Assembly: GCA_003427395.1 (NCBI GenBank)
Contig: BFEA01000147.1
Span: 557,108-621,107, forward strand
Reading direction: 5' to 3'
Source of the DNA: Chara braunii
Lineage: Eukaryota > Streptophyta > Charophyceae > Charales > Characeae
Length of the DNA: 64,000 bases
A program made the translations under genes and the position numbers. The notes below the pieces were generated by a model. The model was not told the origin of the DNA and made no database searches. It was given only the letters and a program-made list of their open reading frames with translations. Shown here piece by piece: positions 1-11,579 of the stretch. The number at the start of each line of letters is the position of its first letter. The first letter of the stretch is position 1.

Positions 1-3000
1 AATGGTCCAAAACCTGTTTTCAAGCCATATCATTGGATCTATGTTGTCAGGTGTCTTCGGTGCCAGACGTCTGATTTGTTCCCATGCCAATCCACTCCAA
101 GGGGTTTGGGGATTAAAGCGTAGGCGTTTAATCCATTGGATTGATAGGGTCATAGCTTGTAAGGAAGGATCAATGATGTCTAACCCTCCTCTTACCTTGC
201 GTTGCATCACTGATTGCCACGCTACCCTACTAATTACATTATCAAGCTTATGGTTTCCTCTCCATAAAAAAGAAGATAGTTGACGTTGCAGGGTCTTTAT
301 CTCTTTGTTTTTTAACGCCCATATTGCTAATTTATACCAGATCGAGGCTAGGACCACATTATTGATTATCAGAGTACGACCAAAGAGAGAAGCTGTGTAG
401 TATCGTGTTCGGGTTTGGTGACCGAACCCGAACGTTCGGGACTGAACGCGAACGAGCGCCGAAACTCTCTGAACACAAACATAAAAATATTTAAAAAAAA
501 AACAAAAAAAAGAGTTCTCCAAAAAATCGGAAAAACATATATGTTATGTAAAATAATAATACAAACAACTTTTGCCTTGGAGGTTTGGTCAAATTCGTAA
601 CCAAACTCGAGTTAAAAATAAAAAACAAAAAAACAAGTGTTTTTTTTTTTTTTTTTTTTGAATATGTTCGGCCGAACACGTTCGGATGGCATTCGGCCGA
701 ACACCCGAACATGTTCGGACGTTCAGAAAAGCTCCGAACATGTTCAGTGTGCTACACAGGAGAGAAGTATGCTTACCCTTCCACAGTTCCAGCGTAGCAT
801 ATGCCTGTTTGGATATACACTCATCATTATTTGTTGGTCTTCCTATTGCTGAAAGAGAAATGCCCAATACCCTAATAGGGGTACCTAGTGAAAGCCATTT
901 TACTTTGGGCAGTTCAGGGGGTCTTAATCCTTGATGATGAATCCACCAGCCCATCGTTTTATTACCCCAATTTACCCTCATGTCAGATAGTCTAAAAAAC
1001 TTATCCATCATACTACTTATAACTTCCATATTCATTTTAGATGTTTCTACCATCAGGGATAAATCATCAGCAAAGAGAGAGCAGACAGGAATACCTTCCT
1101 CTGGTATAGATGACACTTGAATTCTCTTAATATCCTTATAGCTGCTAAAGCCTCCATGATTATGACAAAAAAATATGGGGCAATTGGGTCGCCTTGTCTC
1201 ACCGATCTCTGTAAAGAAATAGGGGGAGATATATTGTCAGTTACCATTACCCTGGTTGTAGCATTCCTATGTAATATTTTTGCCTTCCTTCTATAATTTG
1301 GACCAAAATTAAATTTTTCTAAACATTTATCTAGAAATAACCAATCCACATGATCGTAAGCTTTCTCAAAATCTATAAATATGAAGACCGCATTATGTTT
1401 GGATTGTCGTGATATCCTAATCAACTCATTGACTAATAGCATATTATCTTGGATATTCCTTCCTGTAATAAAACCTGTCTGCTCTGGATGAATAATTTCA
1501 GCAATGACTTTAGAAAGTCTATTGGCTCAGGTTTTCGCCATCAGTTTGTAGACCATCGTCAGTAGGGTGATAGGGCGATAGTTACGAATGTTTGTTTTAT
1601 CCCCCTTTTCATAAAGCAGAGTTAAAATCCCTTGGCGTACAAATTCTCTCATTTGTCCTAAGTTCCAAACTGCCTGGTAAAAATTCATGAGGTCTTGTGA
1701 AAGGAAATCCCATAAGGTCTCCAAAAATTCCTTGGGCAGACCATCAATGCCTGGAGTCTTTTCCTCTTCCATCAGCATTAGTGTTGTCCATATTTTCTCC
1801 TTTGTAAAAGACATTTATAACGTCTCTCTATGTTCTTCAGTTAGTGCTTTGCCCATAGGCATAAGGAAATCTTATATTTTCCGAATTCTTTGAATTTCTG
1901 GGATACTTTTAGTTTCTGACTTAAAGAGATCTTGGAAGAAATCTATAGCTATTTTCATACATGAAGCTGAGGACGTGGCCAATGAAACATTCCTATGAAA
2001 GGGGTCTTATAGAGCTTCAATAATTGTGCGACCTGAGTTTATTTTTGCCAAAGAAAAGAATCTTGCATCCATCTCCCCTTCCATTTGGTGTTTTCTTAGC
2101 TTACCTCTAATCCTTATTCCTTGCCACCTGTATTTCATTTGAGCCAACAACTGATCCTCCTATTCTTTTATTTCTTGAGCAAGAGGTTCTAAAATCTCCT
2201 TCTCATCAGATTCATTCTCCTGTTGTAGGAGCTGTTGAATTTTCTGATGCAAACATGTTTCTTTATAGTGTCTTTGAGAGGCAAGGAGTTTAGAGTATTC
2301 ATTGCATTTACGTCTTAGAAATGCTAGGCCATTGTTGAACCAATTTACATCATCTTGTATGAGGTCTCGCAGGTCACGCCAGAAGGTCCACACATCCTTT
2401 AGAAAGGAAATGAAGTTTTCAATATTTAAATGAGATGTATTCAGTTTATAAAATCCTTTCCCCTGGTCTGTTTTTTTTCTGAAGGATAGAACTGCAACAC
2501 ACATAGCATGGTCTACACCTTGTAACGGACTTTTCAGGAAGATCTCAGCAAACTGTATAGCCCCTTGTAATTCTTCAGATATTAAGATAAGGTCAATATG
2601 GGATTTAGACCCTCGACTAGATTGACCCTTTCTAAAACAGGAAAACGACCTCTGAGTAGGGTTGAGTCGTCAAAAGCATCAAAGACATTGAGGGAATGAC
2701 ATAGATTATTTATTATTATCTCATCGAACTCAATATAACCAGGACATGGGGATTGAATGTGCAATCTATTCAGGTGTCGATTTGGTGATGCATTAAAATC
2801 TCCAGCTATAATAATCGGAATCCCCTGTGGTAGGCGAGGAAGGGACTCAATTTTTTTTTGTCTTTCACCGACTTCATTAGGCCCATATACATATAGGATG
2901 CATACCACCTCTATATCAAACATTACTAGTACGAAGGCCCAGCTTCCTTCTTCTTTATCGACTTCCGCATAAATGGGATCCGCCCTGGAATTTGGGGGGA

Positions 3001-3245
3001 TCCAAATAACTACCCGCGCACTACCATGCCTCGGTGCATGAGCCCTAAAGGCTTGGTATGGTCATATTACCTTATGTATATGATTATGCACATCCGTATT
3101 CATTAGGTGAGTTTCCTGGATACATATTACATCATGCCAATCTCTTCCCCCTATACATTTTAACTGGTCGTAGATTGCCTGTTTTTTTGTATGATGAGTT
3201 GATGCTAGGCCGTTAACATTTAGCGTCCTCAAATCAAAGTTTGCT
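1..3245 (-). pseudogene. LINE ORF2: endonuclease-reverse transcriptase, broken
   Basis: Reading right to left, the endonuclease begins near 3,245 with TLNVNGLAS, followed by the QETHL motif near 3,120 and the GDFN catalytic motif near 2,800. A charged linker lies at 2,504-2,160. The reverse transcriptase follows. A fragment at 1,814-1,527 has the NYRPITLL motif. A fragment at 1,442-1,053 has FIDFEKAYDHVDW and the RQGDP motif. The catalytic FADDL box is in a different frame near 1,075, so a frameshift separates motif B from motif C. The C-terminal region resumes after the MITE at 392-1 with FLWRG and GGLDI, typical of LINE proteins downstream of the polymerase core. The enzyme would nick target DNA and reverse-transcribe the element RNA, but this copy cannot encode it because of at least three breaks plus the MITE. 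Confidence 0.85.
393..759 (+). mobile_element. hAT-like MITE, copy 1 (367 bp)
   Basis: The element starts CTGTGTAGTA and ends in the inverted form TGCTACACAG. The 8-bp sequence GAGAGAAG is duplicated exactly at 385-392 and 760-767. An 8-bp target duplication with short terminal inverted repeats is the hAT signature. The ends are rich in palindromic repeats around TTCGGCCGAAC (657-720). The centre has a T-run and a stretch nearly identical to copy 3 at 62,560-62,908. It carries no coding capacity. It sits in the LINE reverse transcriptase region. Confidence 0.88.
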
Positions 3246-3745
3246 TTCCTTCTTAGTGACCTCCAATCCTTATCCTTATTATATATGTATCAATTACTTT
3301 AATTCTCTCCATTATTTTATATTATTACTTATAATCATTCATTAATCATTCTTTAAGGTAGCGGGTATACTGAAAATATACCAGTAATTTAGGGATCTCA
3401 TGATTCTCGCAATGGTTGCCACACCCCCTGATCTAATGCACCACCAACTTCCAATGTACTATGTCTCAAAAATCTTACTAAAATGGTGGCAACATCTGTC
3501 TCAGACAAAAAATTACGAGCTTTAACCTTTAACAACTGCATTTCTCTAAGCGCTTCTCCTCCCATCCATCTGAGATCTGTCTGTTTTGATGGATCATATT
3601 TTAGGCATACATCCCTTTTTGCTAACTTCTTTGACTCTGTGGTGAGTGTAAGAATGGATGTAACCCCATCGGGCAGATATTCATTGATAAGTCTAGAAAT
3701 TTGTTGTTGAATTGGAGTCTCCTCATCCTGAGTACCAGTCTCAGT

Positions 3746-4023
3746 GGCGAGAGAGAGAACCGGGAAGGAAGTGCCAAGAACTGTAATCTCTCCGTATACC
3801 GTTCCCAGAGGTTCTCACAACCCTACCTCTCAAATATCCTCTTTCCTTCTTACTGGCAGCAGGCGAGAGAGAGAACCGGGAAGGAAGTACCAAGAACTGT
3901 AATCTCTCCGTATACCGTTCTCTTATACACATCTAGATGTGTATAAGAGACCTCTCCGTATACCGTTCCCAGAGGTTCTCATAACCCTACCTCTCAAATA
4001 TCCTCTTTCCTTCTTACTGGCAG
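3746..4023. repeat. Artefactual-looking double duplication around an adapter junction
   Basis: A 58-bp block at 3,746-3,803 recurs at 3,862-3,919, and a 70-bp block at 3,790-3,859 recurs at 3,954-4,023, each with only one or two differences. The adapter palindrome lies exactly between the second copy of one block and the second copy of the other. This is expected if a chimeric mate-pair read was built into the contig. The LINE is probably about 160 bp shorter here than shown. Confidence 0.8.
3920..3951. other. Nextera mate-pair junction adapter left in assembly
   Basis: CTCTTATACACATCT followed directly by AGATGTGTATAAGAGAC forms a back-to-back pair of Tn5 mosaic ends. This matches the circularisation junction of Nextera mate-pair libraries, trimmed by a few bases at each side. 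It is not biological sequence. Confidence 0.93.
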
Positions 4024-5750
4024 CACTAAGATTTCATTCCTAGTAGGAGTCATCTCCCCCTGACCCATTGATACTCTATGTCTTAATTTTTGTCTCTTAT
4101 TGGTCAACTCGGTTATCTGCATGTGATTATCCTCTATTTCCTTAGAATCCCCTACCATCATTGAAACAGGCATTTCTGATTCATCAGTTAGGTCCACTAT
4201 CTATTCTCTCGTCAGAGGGTTCAACTGTAGTAACTCTCTACTCTGATTCTGATTAATGGCTCCTTCCAACTCAGTCCTCTGTATTGACTGCCCACCTTTT
4301 ATCACTTTTCCTTCTTGCTTAGATTTATTAGTATCATTTGTAGTTATGACCGCCCTTTCTTTGTTGATCATCATGAATTTTTTCTCACCAGTTACTTCAG
4401 AAGTAGCTTCTGTAAACTGCATAACTCCTCCATGAACTGTGATAGCTTTTGAGTTTTCTTCATGGGATCCTTCTAGTTCATAAGAGTCTGCATTTTTTTC
4501 TGATTCTGATTCTGATTCTGATTTTGATTCTGATTTTGATTTTGATTCTGATTCTGATTCTTTGTTGACAATTTGTTCCTCGTTCAATGAGGATTCTGTT
4601 TTTGGTGAACCCAATCTTTCTTCCCCAATCATGCATACATCTGTAGAGGACTGTCCCTGATCTTCCTGATCCTCGAAATCAGTCTGTTTTTCTTCTGCAT
4701 AGCACGGCGAACGTGTTCGTGCCCTTTTATGTTCACGCGAACAGCTCGCGAACATGTTCGGCGAACATAATTTTTTTTCGTTAAATAAAATAAAATAAAA
4801 TAAAAATCGGTTTTTGATTTTTAACTCATGATTGGTTACGATTTTGAATATGACTCCAAGGCAAACGTTGCTTGTTTTGGTATTTTACATAACATATATT
4901 GTTTTTAAAATTTTCTGAGAATTTATTGTTTTTTTTTTAAATATTTTTTATGTTCACGTTTGGAGGGTTTTGGGCGCTTGTTCGCGTTCGCCTCCGAACG
5001 CGAACACGGTGCTACGTAACTTTTCTTTATCATTCTTCTCCCCTTGATTCCCTTTAGTTATTCCAGAGGAAGCTGGTCCCATCAATTGACATCCTCCCTC
5101 CCCTCTCGGCAGATGATTGGGATGAATGGGATGAATGGGATCATTCTTTTTGGGTGGATGAAACCGAGTTAAAACAATATCCAAAAGACGGTTACAAATA
5201 TCCTCCCAATTCATGCCTTGTTTGGGACCTTGTTCCATTACAGACTTGAGATTAGGGCTACTTTCAAGCATGGGAATGAGTTATTTATATACCTGGTTCC
5301 AAACCGACTCCGAAAGTCCCTCGTAGTTGAGTTTCATATTGACCAACAACCAATGTGCTACCTTAAGTAGTTCTGTTTGTAGGCCTGTGGATAAATCTGT
5401 TTCTTTGTTGGCCACTACAAGTGCTGGTGGCAGTGCTGCTGCCTGTTCAACCTTCATGGGCTCATTCCCAAAGGCTTCCTTAAATGGAGACTCGAAGACA
5501 ATGCTGCTGATTCTGACCCAATACAAATGTATCACAATTTCTTCTCTAAGTAATGCACTACCTGTGACATGACTCACTGCAGGTTGATCACTATCTCCTT
5601 CGTTTAAGAACCACTTTCTGAAGCATGCCTTCATATATGAAGCGTTCCACCTCCTTACTTGGAATACCCAGGTCACTATGACACTCGCTCTTTTTTCAAC
5701 GAGATAACAATGTTGATGCTTTCTGAATATTCCCTTCAGACGAGCCACGT
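3994..5750 (-). pseudogene. LINE ORF1-like region, broken
   Basis: Four minus-strand open segments follow one another: 5,748-5,281 (155 codons), 5,271-4,954, 4,755-4,201 and 4,197-3,994. The first has aromatic and basic runs (WVFQVRRW, CFRKWFLNEG) of the kind seen in N-terminal regions of plant LINE ORF1 proteins. The third is acidic with a Glu-Ser/Lys-Ser repeat (about 4,490-4,560), encoded by a GATTCT-type hexamer tandem on the plus strand. ORF1 proteins bind element RNA. No zinc knuckle is visible, so the assignment rests mainly on position upstream of the endonuclease. A MITE at 4,695-5,019 and stops at 5,281 and 4,201 disrupt it. Confidence 0.55.
4695..5019 (-). mobile_element. hAT-like MITE, copy 2 (325 bp, diverged)
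   Basis: The ends are CTGCATAGCACGG and the inverse CGGTGCTACGTAA. The flanks TTTTTCTT (4,687-4,694) and CTTTTCTT (5,020-5,027) are an 8-bp target duplication with one mismatch. Its reverse complement shares a central stretch with copies 1 and 3, including TTGCCTTGGAG and a conserved ATGTTATGTAAAATA block. It is in the opposite orientation to copies 1 and 3 and more diverged, so it is probably an older insertion. Confidence 0.8.
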
Positions 5751-5989
5751 AGACTGTTCTGACTCACCAGTGGCATTATCGTGTTCTCCTCCCTGTAAGA
5801 GCCACTCCTATGAACAGTGTGCTCTCCCTACTTCTTCCTTCAGTGTGTGTAGCCAATCAGCAAGACTAAGTTTGTATCCAATGTAGTATGTGCTTCTTCG
5901 TCTAGATGACCATGCTAATGACTCTAACGCAAAACAAACGCAAAGCTGATTGAAAAACACGAACGTGAACACCATCCAATGTAGACAAG

Positions 5990-6262
5990 CAGCAACCTCC
6001 TTCTCGTTCAGGATGTTCCCTCTCCCTCTTTCGTGCAGCGTTCCTTCGTGCATACCGCTTGCCTTCTTCACACATAACCTCAGTGTACGTAGCCTCACTT
6101 ACCTATACTTAAAACGCTTCTCGCCCAACAACCTCCCTTTCGTTTAGGATGCGCCCTCTCCTTCTTTCGTGCAGCGTTCCTCCGTGCGTACCGCTTGCCT
6201 TCTTCACACATAACTTCAATGTACGTAGTCTCACTTACCTATACTTGAAACGCTTCTCGCCG
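5990..6262. repeat. Tandem duplication, period about 136 bp
   Basis: Two diverged copies of a pyrimidine-rich unit follow each other. The landmark GCCTTCTTCACACATAAC occurs at 6,061 and again 136 bp later. Related C/T-rich sequence continues to about 6,850. I see no coding sequence in it. Confidence 0.7.
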
Positions 6263-6539
6263 AACCCTGAAGTATTCCATCTGCCAATACCTCCTTATGT
6301 GTAAAGTACTGCCTCCTTTCTTCCTCGTTTTCTCCCTTCATTGTATCGTCTACGTTCCTTCTTACACCCTTCCTTTCGCGGACTTCCACACACATAGTTC
6401 GTATCCCCATGTGAAAAGTACTGCCTCCCTCTATTTCTAATGATAACCCTTCATTTCAGTTGACAATAAAATCAACACAATCGTTATAATGTAGAAACGA
6501 TCCCCTATCTAAGGAGACTTTCAAATCCCTCGTTCACTC

Positions 6540-6850
6540 CTTCGCTTTCTTTCTCATTTTCTCCCTTCACTGTATCATCTACGTGACTACGTCTCTCCTA
6601 CGTTCCTCCTCACACACCTTCCTTCCGCGAACTTCCACTCACGTAGTTCGTAGCTCCAAAATTATGTGAGTATATTTGGTCCGTAATGTTCCCTTCCTTT
6701 CTCCCTCGTTTTCTTCCTTCACTGTAACGTCTACGTCCCTCCTCACACACCTTCCTTCCGTGAACTTCCACTATCGTAGTTCGTAGCTCCAAAATTATGT
6801 GAGTNGAACTTCCACTATCGTAGTTCGTAGCTCCAAAATTATGTGAGTTC
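6540..6850. repeat. Diverged repeats with a 43-bp duplication across a single N
   Basis: Units containing CGTAGTTCGTAGCTCCAAAA recur near 6,640, 6,775 and 6,820. The last two are identical for 43 bp on either side of the N at 6,805, which suggests two contig ends overlapped and were not merged. Confidence 0.75.
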
Positions 6851-8035
6851 ATTTGGTCGTAAACATAGTCATGTCCAGTTAAAAAAGAGAGTGGATAGCT
6901 TGCCCGGACTTAGACCATGCACTCGACAAAGCTGGACTACCGCAGACGATCCGGCGTCGGAGGAGGGAAGACTGTCATGATACAGGAGGGGATGAACTCG
7001 CCGTGATCGCTGATCGAATTAGGAACCATTTCCCCCAAAGAGACCATGAAGGCGACAAAGTTGGACTACCACAGACGAATTAGGAAACGCTTCCCCCTGC
7101 TCTTCCTTTCCAGCATCTGTTGCGATCAACATACAAGGACGGTGGAAAAAAGAGTATGCACCGAAGTAAGAGTGTACACGGAGAGTAGGAATGAACTCTT
7201 TTACCGTTTATACCCTCCCTTCTATTCCTTTCATGGATAGCGAGACATACCTTCAAGCTTTGTGTGTTGGAGATGTTGATCACACACTTTACCCCTGCAG
7301 ATGCATTCTCCACTTTCCTCCATCCGCATTGACCAGCAATCAACGCACTATGGCCACCAATTGGCGATGAGGAATGACTCCAACACTGATTACACACTCG
7401 TATTATAGTCTCCTATCAGATCAGGCACTGGGTCACGTCAGCCCGAGTCGCAGGGCCACGTCAGCCCGAGTCGCAGAGCCACGTCAAACCAAGAGGTGGT
7501 TGTATCTGGCAAGTACCATTGCGCTCTAACTGTATCTCCCCAGGGCAGACTCCGCAACCTTCCACTGACCAGGGACAGTACCACAAGGTACTCCCTCACC
7601 ACTCGAGCCTTATGCCGCCCATAATTACAATGGCGACGACTATGGAAGAACCGACCGGAACATGCAACAGCGCAACTGTCACACATCGGGTGTACGTTCA
7701 CGACAGCTCGTGCCGTGATGACACCCAGCGCCTCGAGTCATCGCGCATGCGCTAGGCGCAACTCTCCTCCAGTCCGACCCTCCTTTAACCTAGTGTTGCT
7801 GATTTATGCAATCAAGCTCACGTTTGTGTAGAGGTTTTGCAGTTTTGTAATCAACGTTTTGTAGTGAACGTTTTGTTGTTTTCCTCTGGCATTTTTCAGT
7901 CGTGACGTCCCCGTTGACATAATGAACAAGCCAACCTTCACTCTCTCTTTCATGTGCTAAGTTCACAACTTCACAAACTGATAGGCGAAGGGTGTCCTCA
8001 CTTCGTCCAACTGAAATAGGATCAAAATCCCAAAA
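6850..8035. other. No feature recognised
   Basis: Mixed-composition sequence with short open frames only. A duplicated GTCAGCCCGAGTCGCAG phrase occurs near 7,438 and 7,463. I see no motif that supports a gene. Confidence 0.5.
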
Positions 8036-10500
8036 TGTATTTCGATAACGAAATCCCCAAAACACTTCAGGATATAACGTAAAAACGGGACTCTCTAAAT
8101 CCTAAAAATCCCAACATGTATTTCGGTAATGAAGTCCAAAAAACACTTCGGGATATCTTGTAGAAACGGGACTCGATAAAATCCTGAAAATCCCGAAGTG
8201 TATTTCGGTAACGAAATCCCGAAAACACTTCGGGATATAACCGATCGAATCCCGAAAATTCCGAAGTGCAATTTGGTAACGAAATCCAGAATCCATGTCG
8301 GGATATAACAGGTCGAATCCCGAAAATCCCGAAGTGCGATTCGGTAATGAAATCCTAAATCCACGTTCGGATATAACTGGTTGAATCCCGAAAATCCCGA
8401 AGTGCAATTCAGTAATGAAATCCCGAATCCACATCGGAATATAACCGATCGAATCCAGAAAATCCCAAAGTGTAATTCGGTAAGGAAATCCCGAATCCAC
8501 GTCGGAATCAAATCTCGAAAATCCCGAAGCGCGATTCGGTAACGAAATCCCGAATCCACGTCGGATTATAACCGGTCGAATCCCGAAAATCCCGAAGTGT
8601 GATTCGGTAACGAAATCCCGAATCCACATCGGAATATAACCGATCGAATCCTAAAAATCCCGAAGTGTGATTCGGTAACGAAATCCCGAATCCACGTCGG
8701 AATACAATTCGATCGAACCCGAAAATCCCGAAGTGTATTTCGGTAACGAAATTCCGAAAACACATCTAGATATAACGTAGAAACCCCTAAAATCCTGAAA
8801 ATCTCGAAGTTTATTTCAGTAACGAAATCCTGATTTTCAATAATTTTGCAGAATTTTAGAATTTTTTTCGCAATTTTTAAAATTTTCGAGAATTTTTCGG
8901 AAAATTCAGGATTGTCGGGATAACGTAAAAACAAAGCATCCTAAAGTATATTTCGGCAATGAAATCCCTATTTTTATTATTTTTTAATGTTTCGGATTTT
9001 CCTAGCAATTTCCAATTTTCGTGAAGTTTCTGGAATTTCGGGATTGTCGGGATAGCACAGATACCGGACATCTTGAAGTATTTTTCGATGACGAAATCCC
9101 GAATTTCACGATTTCTTAGGACTTTTTAAAAAAATTATAGTTTCGAATTTTCGTGAAATTTTAAGAATTTTCGAATTGTCAAGATAACATAAAAACGAGA
9201 CTTAGTTTAGGGTTTTCGAGATCTTACAAAGTCATCTTCGCCAACATCAAACCACGAATTCGCTATAAATCCCGAAATGTATTTCGGTAATGAAATTAAA
9301 AAAACACTTAGGAATATCTTGTAGAAACGAGACTTAGTAAAATCACGAAAATCCCGAAGTGCATTTTGGTAACGAAATGCCGAAAACACTTCGGGATATA
9401 TTTTAGAAACGGGACTCGGAAAAATCCCGAAAATCCCGAAGTGTATTTTGGTAACGAAATCCCGAAAACACTTCGGGATACAACCGATCGAAACCCGAAA
9501 ATGCCGAAGTGCAATTCGGTAACGAAATACCAAATCCACGTCGGGACATAACCGGTCGAATCCTGAAAATCACGAAGTGCGATTCGGTAACAAAATACCG
9601 AATCCACGTTGGGACATGGTGTACACATAACACTAAGTAAATCCCGAAAATCCCGAAGTGTATTTCGGTAACGAAATCTCGAAAACATTTCGGGATATAA
9701 CCGATCGAATCCCGAAAATCACGAAGTCCAATTCAGTAACGAAATCTTGAATCCACGTCGAAATATAACCGATCGAATCCCGAAAATCCCGATGTGCGAT
9801 TCGGTAACGAAATCCCGAATCCACGTCGGATTTTAACAGATCGAATCCCGAAAATCTCGAAGTGTGATTCAGTAAGGAAATCTCAAAATCCACGTCGGAA
9901 TATAACCGATCGAATCCAAAAAATCCCGAAGTGCGATTCGGTAACCAAATCCGGAATCCATATCGGAATATAACCAATCGAATCCCGAAAATCCTGAAGT
10001 GTGATTCGATAACGAAATCCCGAAAACACATCTAGATATAACGTAGAAACCCCTAAAATCCCAAAAATCTCGAAGTTTATTTCGGTAACAAAATCCTGAT
10101 TTTTACGAGTTTTGCCGAATTTTAGAATTTTCTTTGCAATTTTTAAAATTTTCGTGAATTCTTAGGAATTTCAAGATTGTCGGGATAACGTAAAAACGGG
10201 GTATCCTAAATCTCGATTTTCACAATTTTTTAAAAGTTCGGATTTTTCCAGCAATTGCCAATTTTCATGAATTTTTTGGAATTTTGGGATTGTCGGGATA
10301 ACACAGATACTCGACATCCTGAAGTGTTTTTTGAATGACGAAATACTGAATTTCACGATTTTTCAGGATTTTCATAATTTTTTCTAGTTTCGAATTTTCG
10401 TGAAATTTCAAGAATTTCGGGATTGTCAAGATAACGTAAAAATGAGACTTAGTTTACGGTTTTCGGGATTTTACAAAGACATCTTCTCCAACAACAAACC
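8036..10500. repeat. 68-bp satellite array in two ~1.25-kb higher-order blocks
   Basis: The basic unit is about 68 bp (for example, consecutive ATAACC landmarks at 8,568 and 8,636) and contains CGAATCCCGAAAATCCCGAA and GATTCGGTAACGAAAT. About ten units are followed by a longer AT-rich variant segment (8,800-9,235). The whole arrangement then repeats: the phrase GAGACTTAGTTTA occurs at 9,197 and 10,444, 1,247 bp apart. Long open frames on the minus strand are by-products of the repeat and not genes. The array abuts the end of a gag remnant, so it may be internal to a non-autonomous retroelement. Confidence 0.9.
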
Positions 10501-10561
10501 ACGAATTTGCTAAAAGTTCGCTAACAAGCTTTGCTAGTCGATTCGGCAAAATTTTTGGACC

Positions 10562-11419
10562 CTATTGGTCATGAGTGCTAGCATTATGCTCGCGGTGCTC
10601 CTTCTTGCTTTCCTGTATCAAACTAACCAGTGTTTTAGTCAGTTCCAATATCGCAGCAGATTCGCTCGACCGTGTAGGGTTCTCGGACGGGGCTGGGGGA
10701 GCAGCCATCACGGGAATTCGTACCCCTGTGATTGCACCGGGAGCCGACCGTTTAGGTACAATTTGCTCCAGACATGTGACAGAACCTGACACAAATCCCA
10801 CGTTTTCGAATTTGTTTTGTAGCGTGGCGAATTCTGTTTTGGCTCTGGCTAATTCGGACGAATCTCCCTCTCTAGGATAGACTTTTCCTTCCAGGAAGCT
10901 CGCGGAGAACTTCCGTTCCATCTCTTCCGCTGCTGCCATGATCTGTTGCAGCGTGTGGTTAAGGGGGGAGAACTGTTTCCACAGTTCCGCCCTCATTGTC
11001 CTACCGCGGAGCTCGTCAAGAAACAAATCTCCCCTTACCTGTTCTCCCCGCTCAGTTTTAACAAACATTCGGTAAAACCGATTGCGATATTCGGTGACAA
11101 ACTCGATCCTTGATCATGAAAAGAGCTTGTTCTGGATGAATGTAATCAAAACAATTCAAAAAGTCATGCTCGAATGTCGGAATATCAGTCCAAATGTATT
11201 TGTTGAACCAATGATGCGCGTCCCCTCCCAATCTGGCGGGGATATTGATTCGTGCTTCGTCATTGTCGTGCTGCTGCGCTCGGAGCGTGGCCAGCTACGC
11301 CCCCGCGAGATGATGAGCGGGATAAAAAAGGTAGAGATCGGACGGGGCCATAGGTGCCCGTGCCCACGGTGCCGGTACCTAATTGGGTTGGTTGGGATTT
11401 TGCTGATTGGCGTTCATAT
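10562..11419 (-). pseudogene. LTR-retrotransposon gag remnant
   Basis: The longest clean segment is 11,068-10,562 (168 codons), with EQVRGDLFLDELRG and LQQIMAAAEEMERKF, typical of the C-terminal half of a plant Ty3/gypsy-type Gag. Upstream on the same strand, in another frame, are INIPARLGGDAHHWF, FEHDFLNCFDYIHPE and EFVTEYRNRFYRMF. These are the classic Gag order, so the reading starts near an ATG at about 11,419 (MNANQQNPN) and is broken by stops and a frameshift near 11,110. Gag would form the particle that packages element RNA. No protease or polymerase follows; satellite DNA follows instead, suggesting a gag-only, non-autonomous element. Confidence 0.78.
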
Positions 11420-11560
11420 TGATCGCCTGTCGAGCAACCAACCTACTTCAGGTTACAATAGGGTCGCGTCGTGGCGCGTTCCATCGTCTGGGTTGCCCTC
11501 TGTTAGCCAGATCGTTCTATGCTAATTACCTTCTTGTTTTACTCCGGAATCTTGCCACGT

Positions 11561-11575
11561 GTCGCTCCGATACCA
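11561..11575 (-). other. Primer binding site (initiator Met tRNA type)
   Basis: The minus strand reads TGGTATCGGAGCGAC, differing at one base from the usual plant PBS beginning TGGTATCAGAGC, which pairs with the 3' end of initiator-Met tRNA. It lies about 140 bp upstream of the gag start, where a PBS should be. The adjoining LTR end is not clear. Confidence 0.65.
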
Positions 11576-11579
11576 ACCT

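Larger units (their letters stand above)
1..5900 (-). mobile_element. Degenerate LINE (non-LTR retrotransposon), 3' end beyond window start
   Basis: The minus strand reads as an ORF1-like region (about 5,750-3,990), then an apurinic-type endonuclease (about 3,245-2,580), a linker, and a reverse transcriptase with its C-terminal region (about 1,815 to 1). This is the standard order of an L1-like LINE. Several stops and frameshifts break it, so it is a fossil. Two MITEs of one family are inserted in it, at 393-759 and 4,695-5,019. The 5' end is not sharply defined: coding character fades near 5.75-5.9 kb. The 3' end lies outside the window, so poly(A) and target duplication cannot be seen. Confidence 0.85.

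Noticed and set aside
8095-10031. Long minus-strand frames with repeated GFRYRIALRDF-like peptides
   Set aside because: They come from the 68-bp satellite, and overlapping frames show the same property. No start context or non-repetitive sequence supports a protein.
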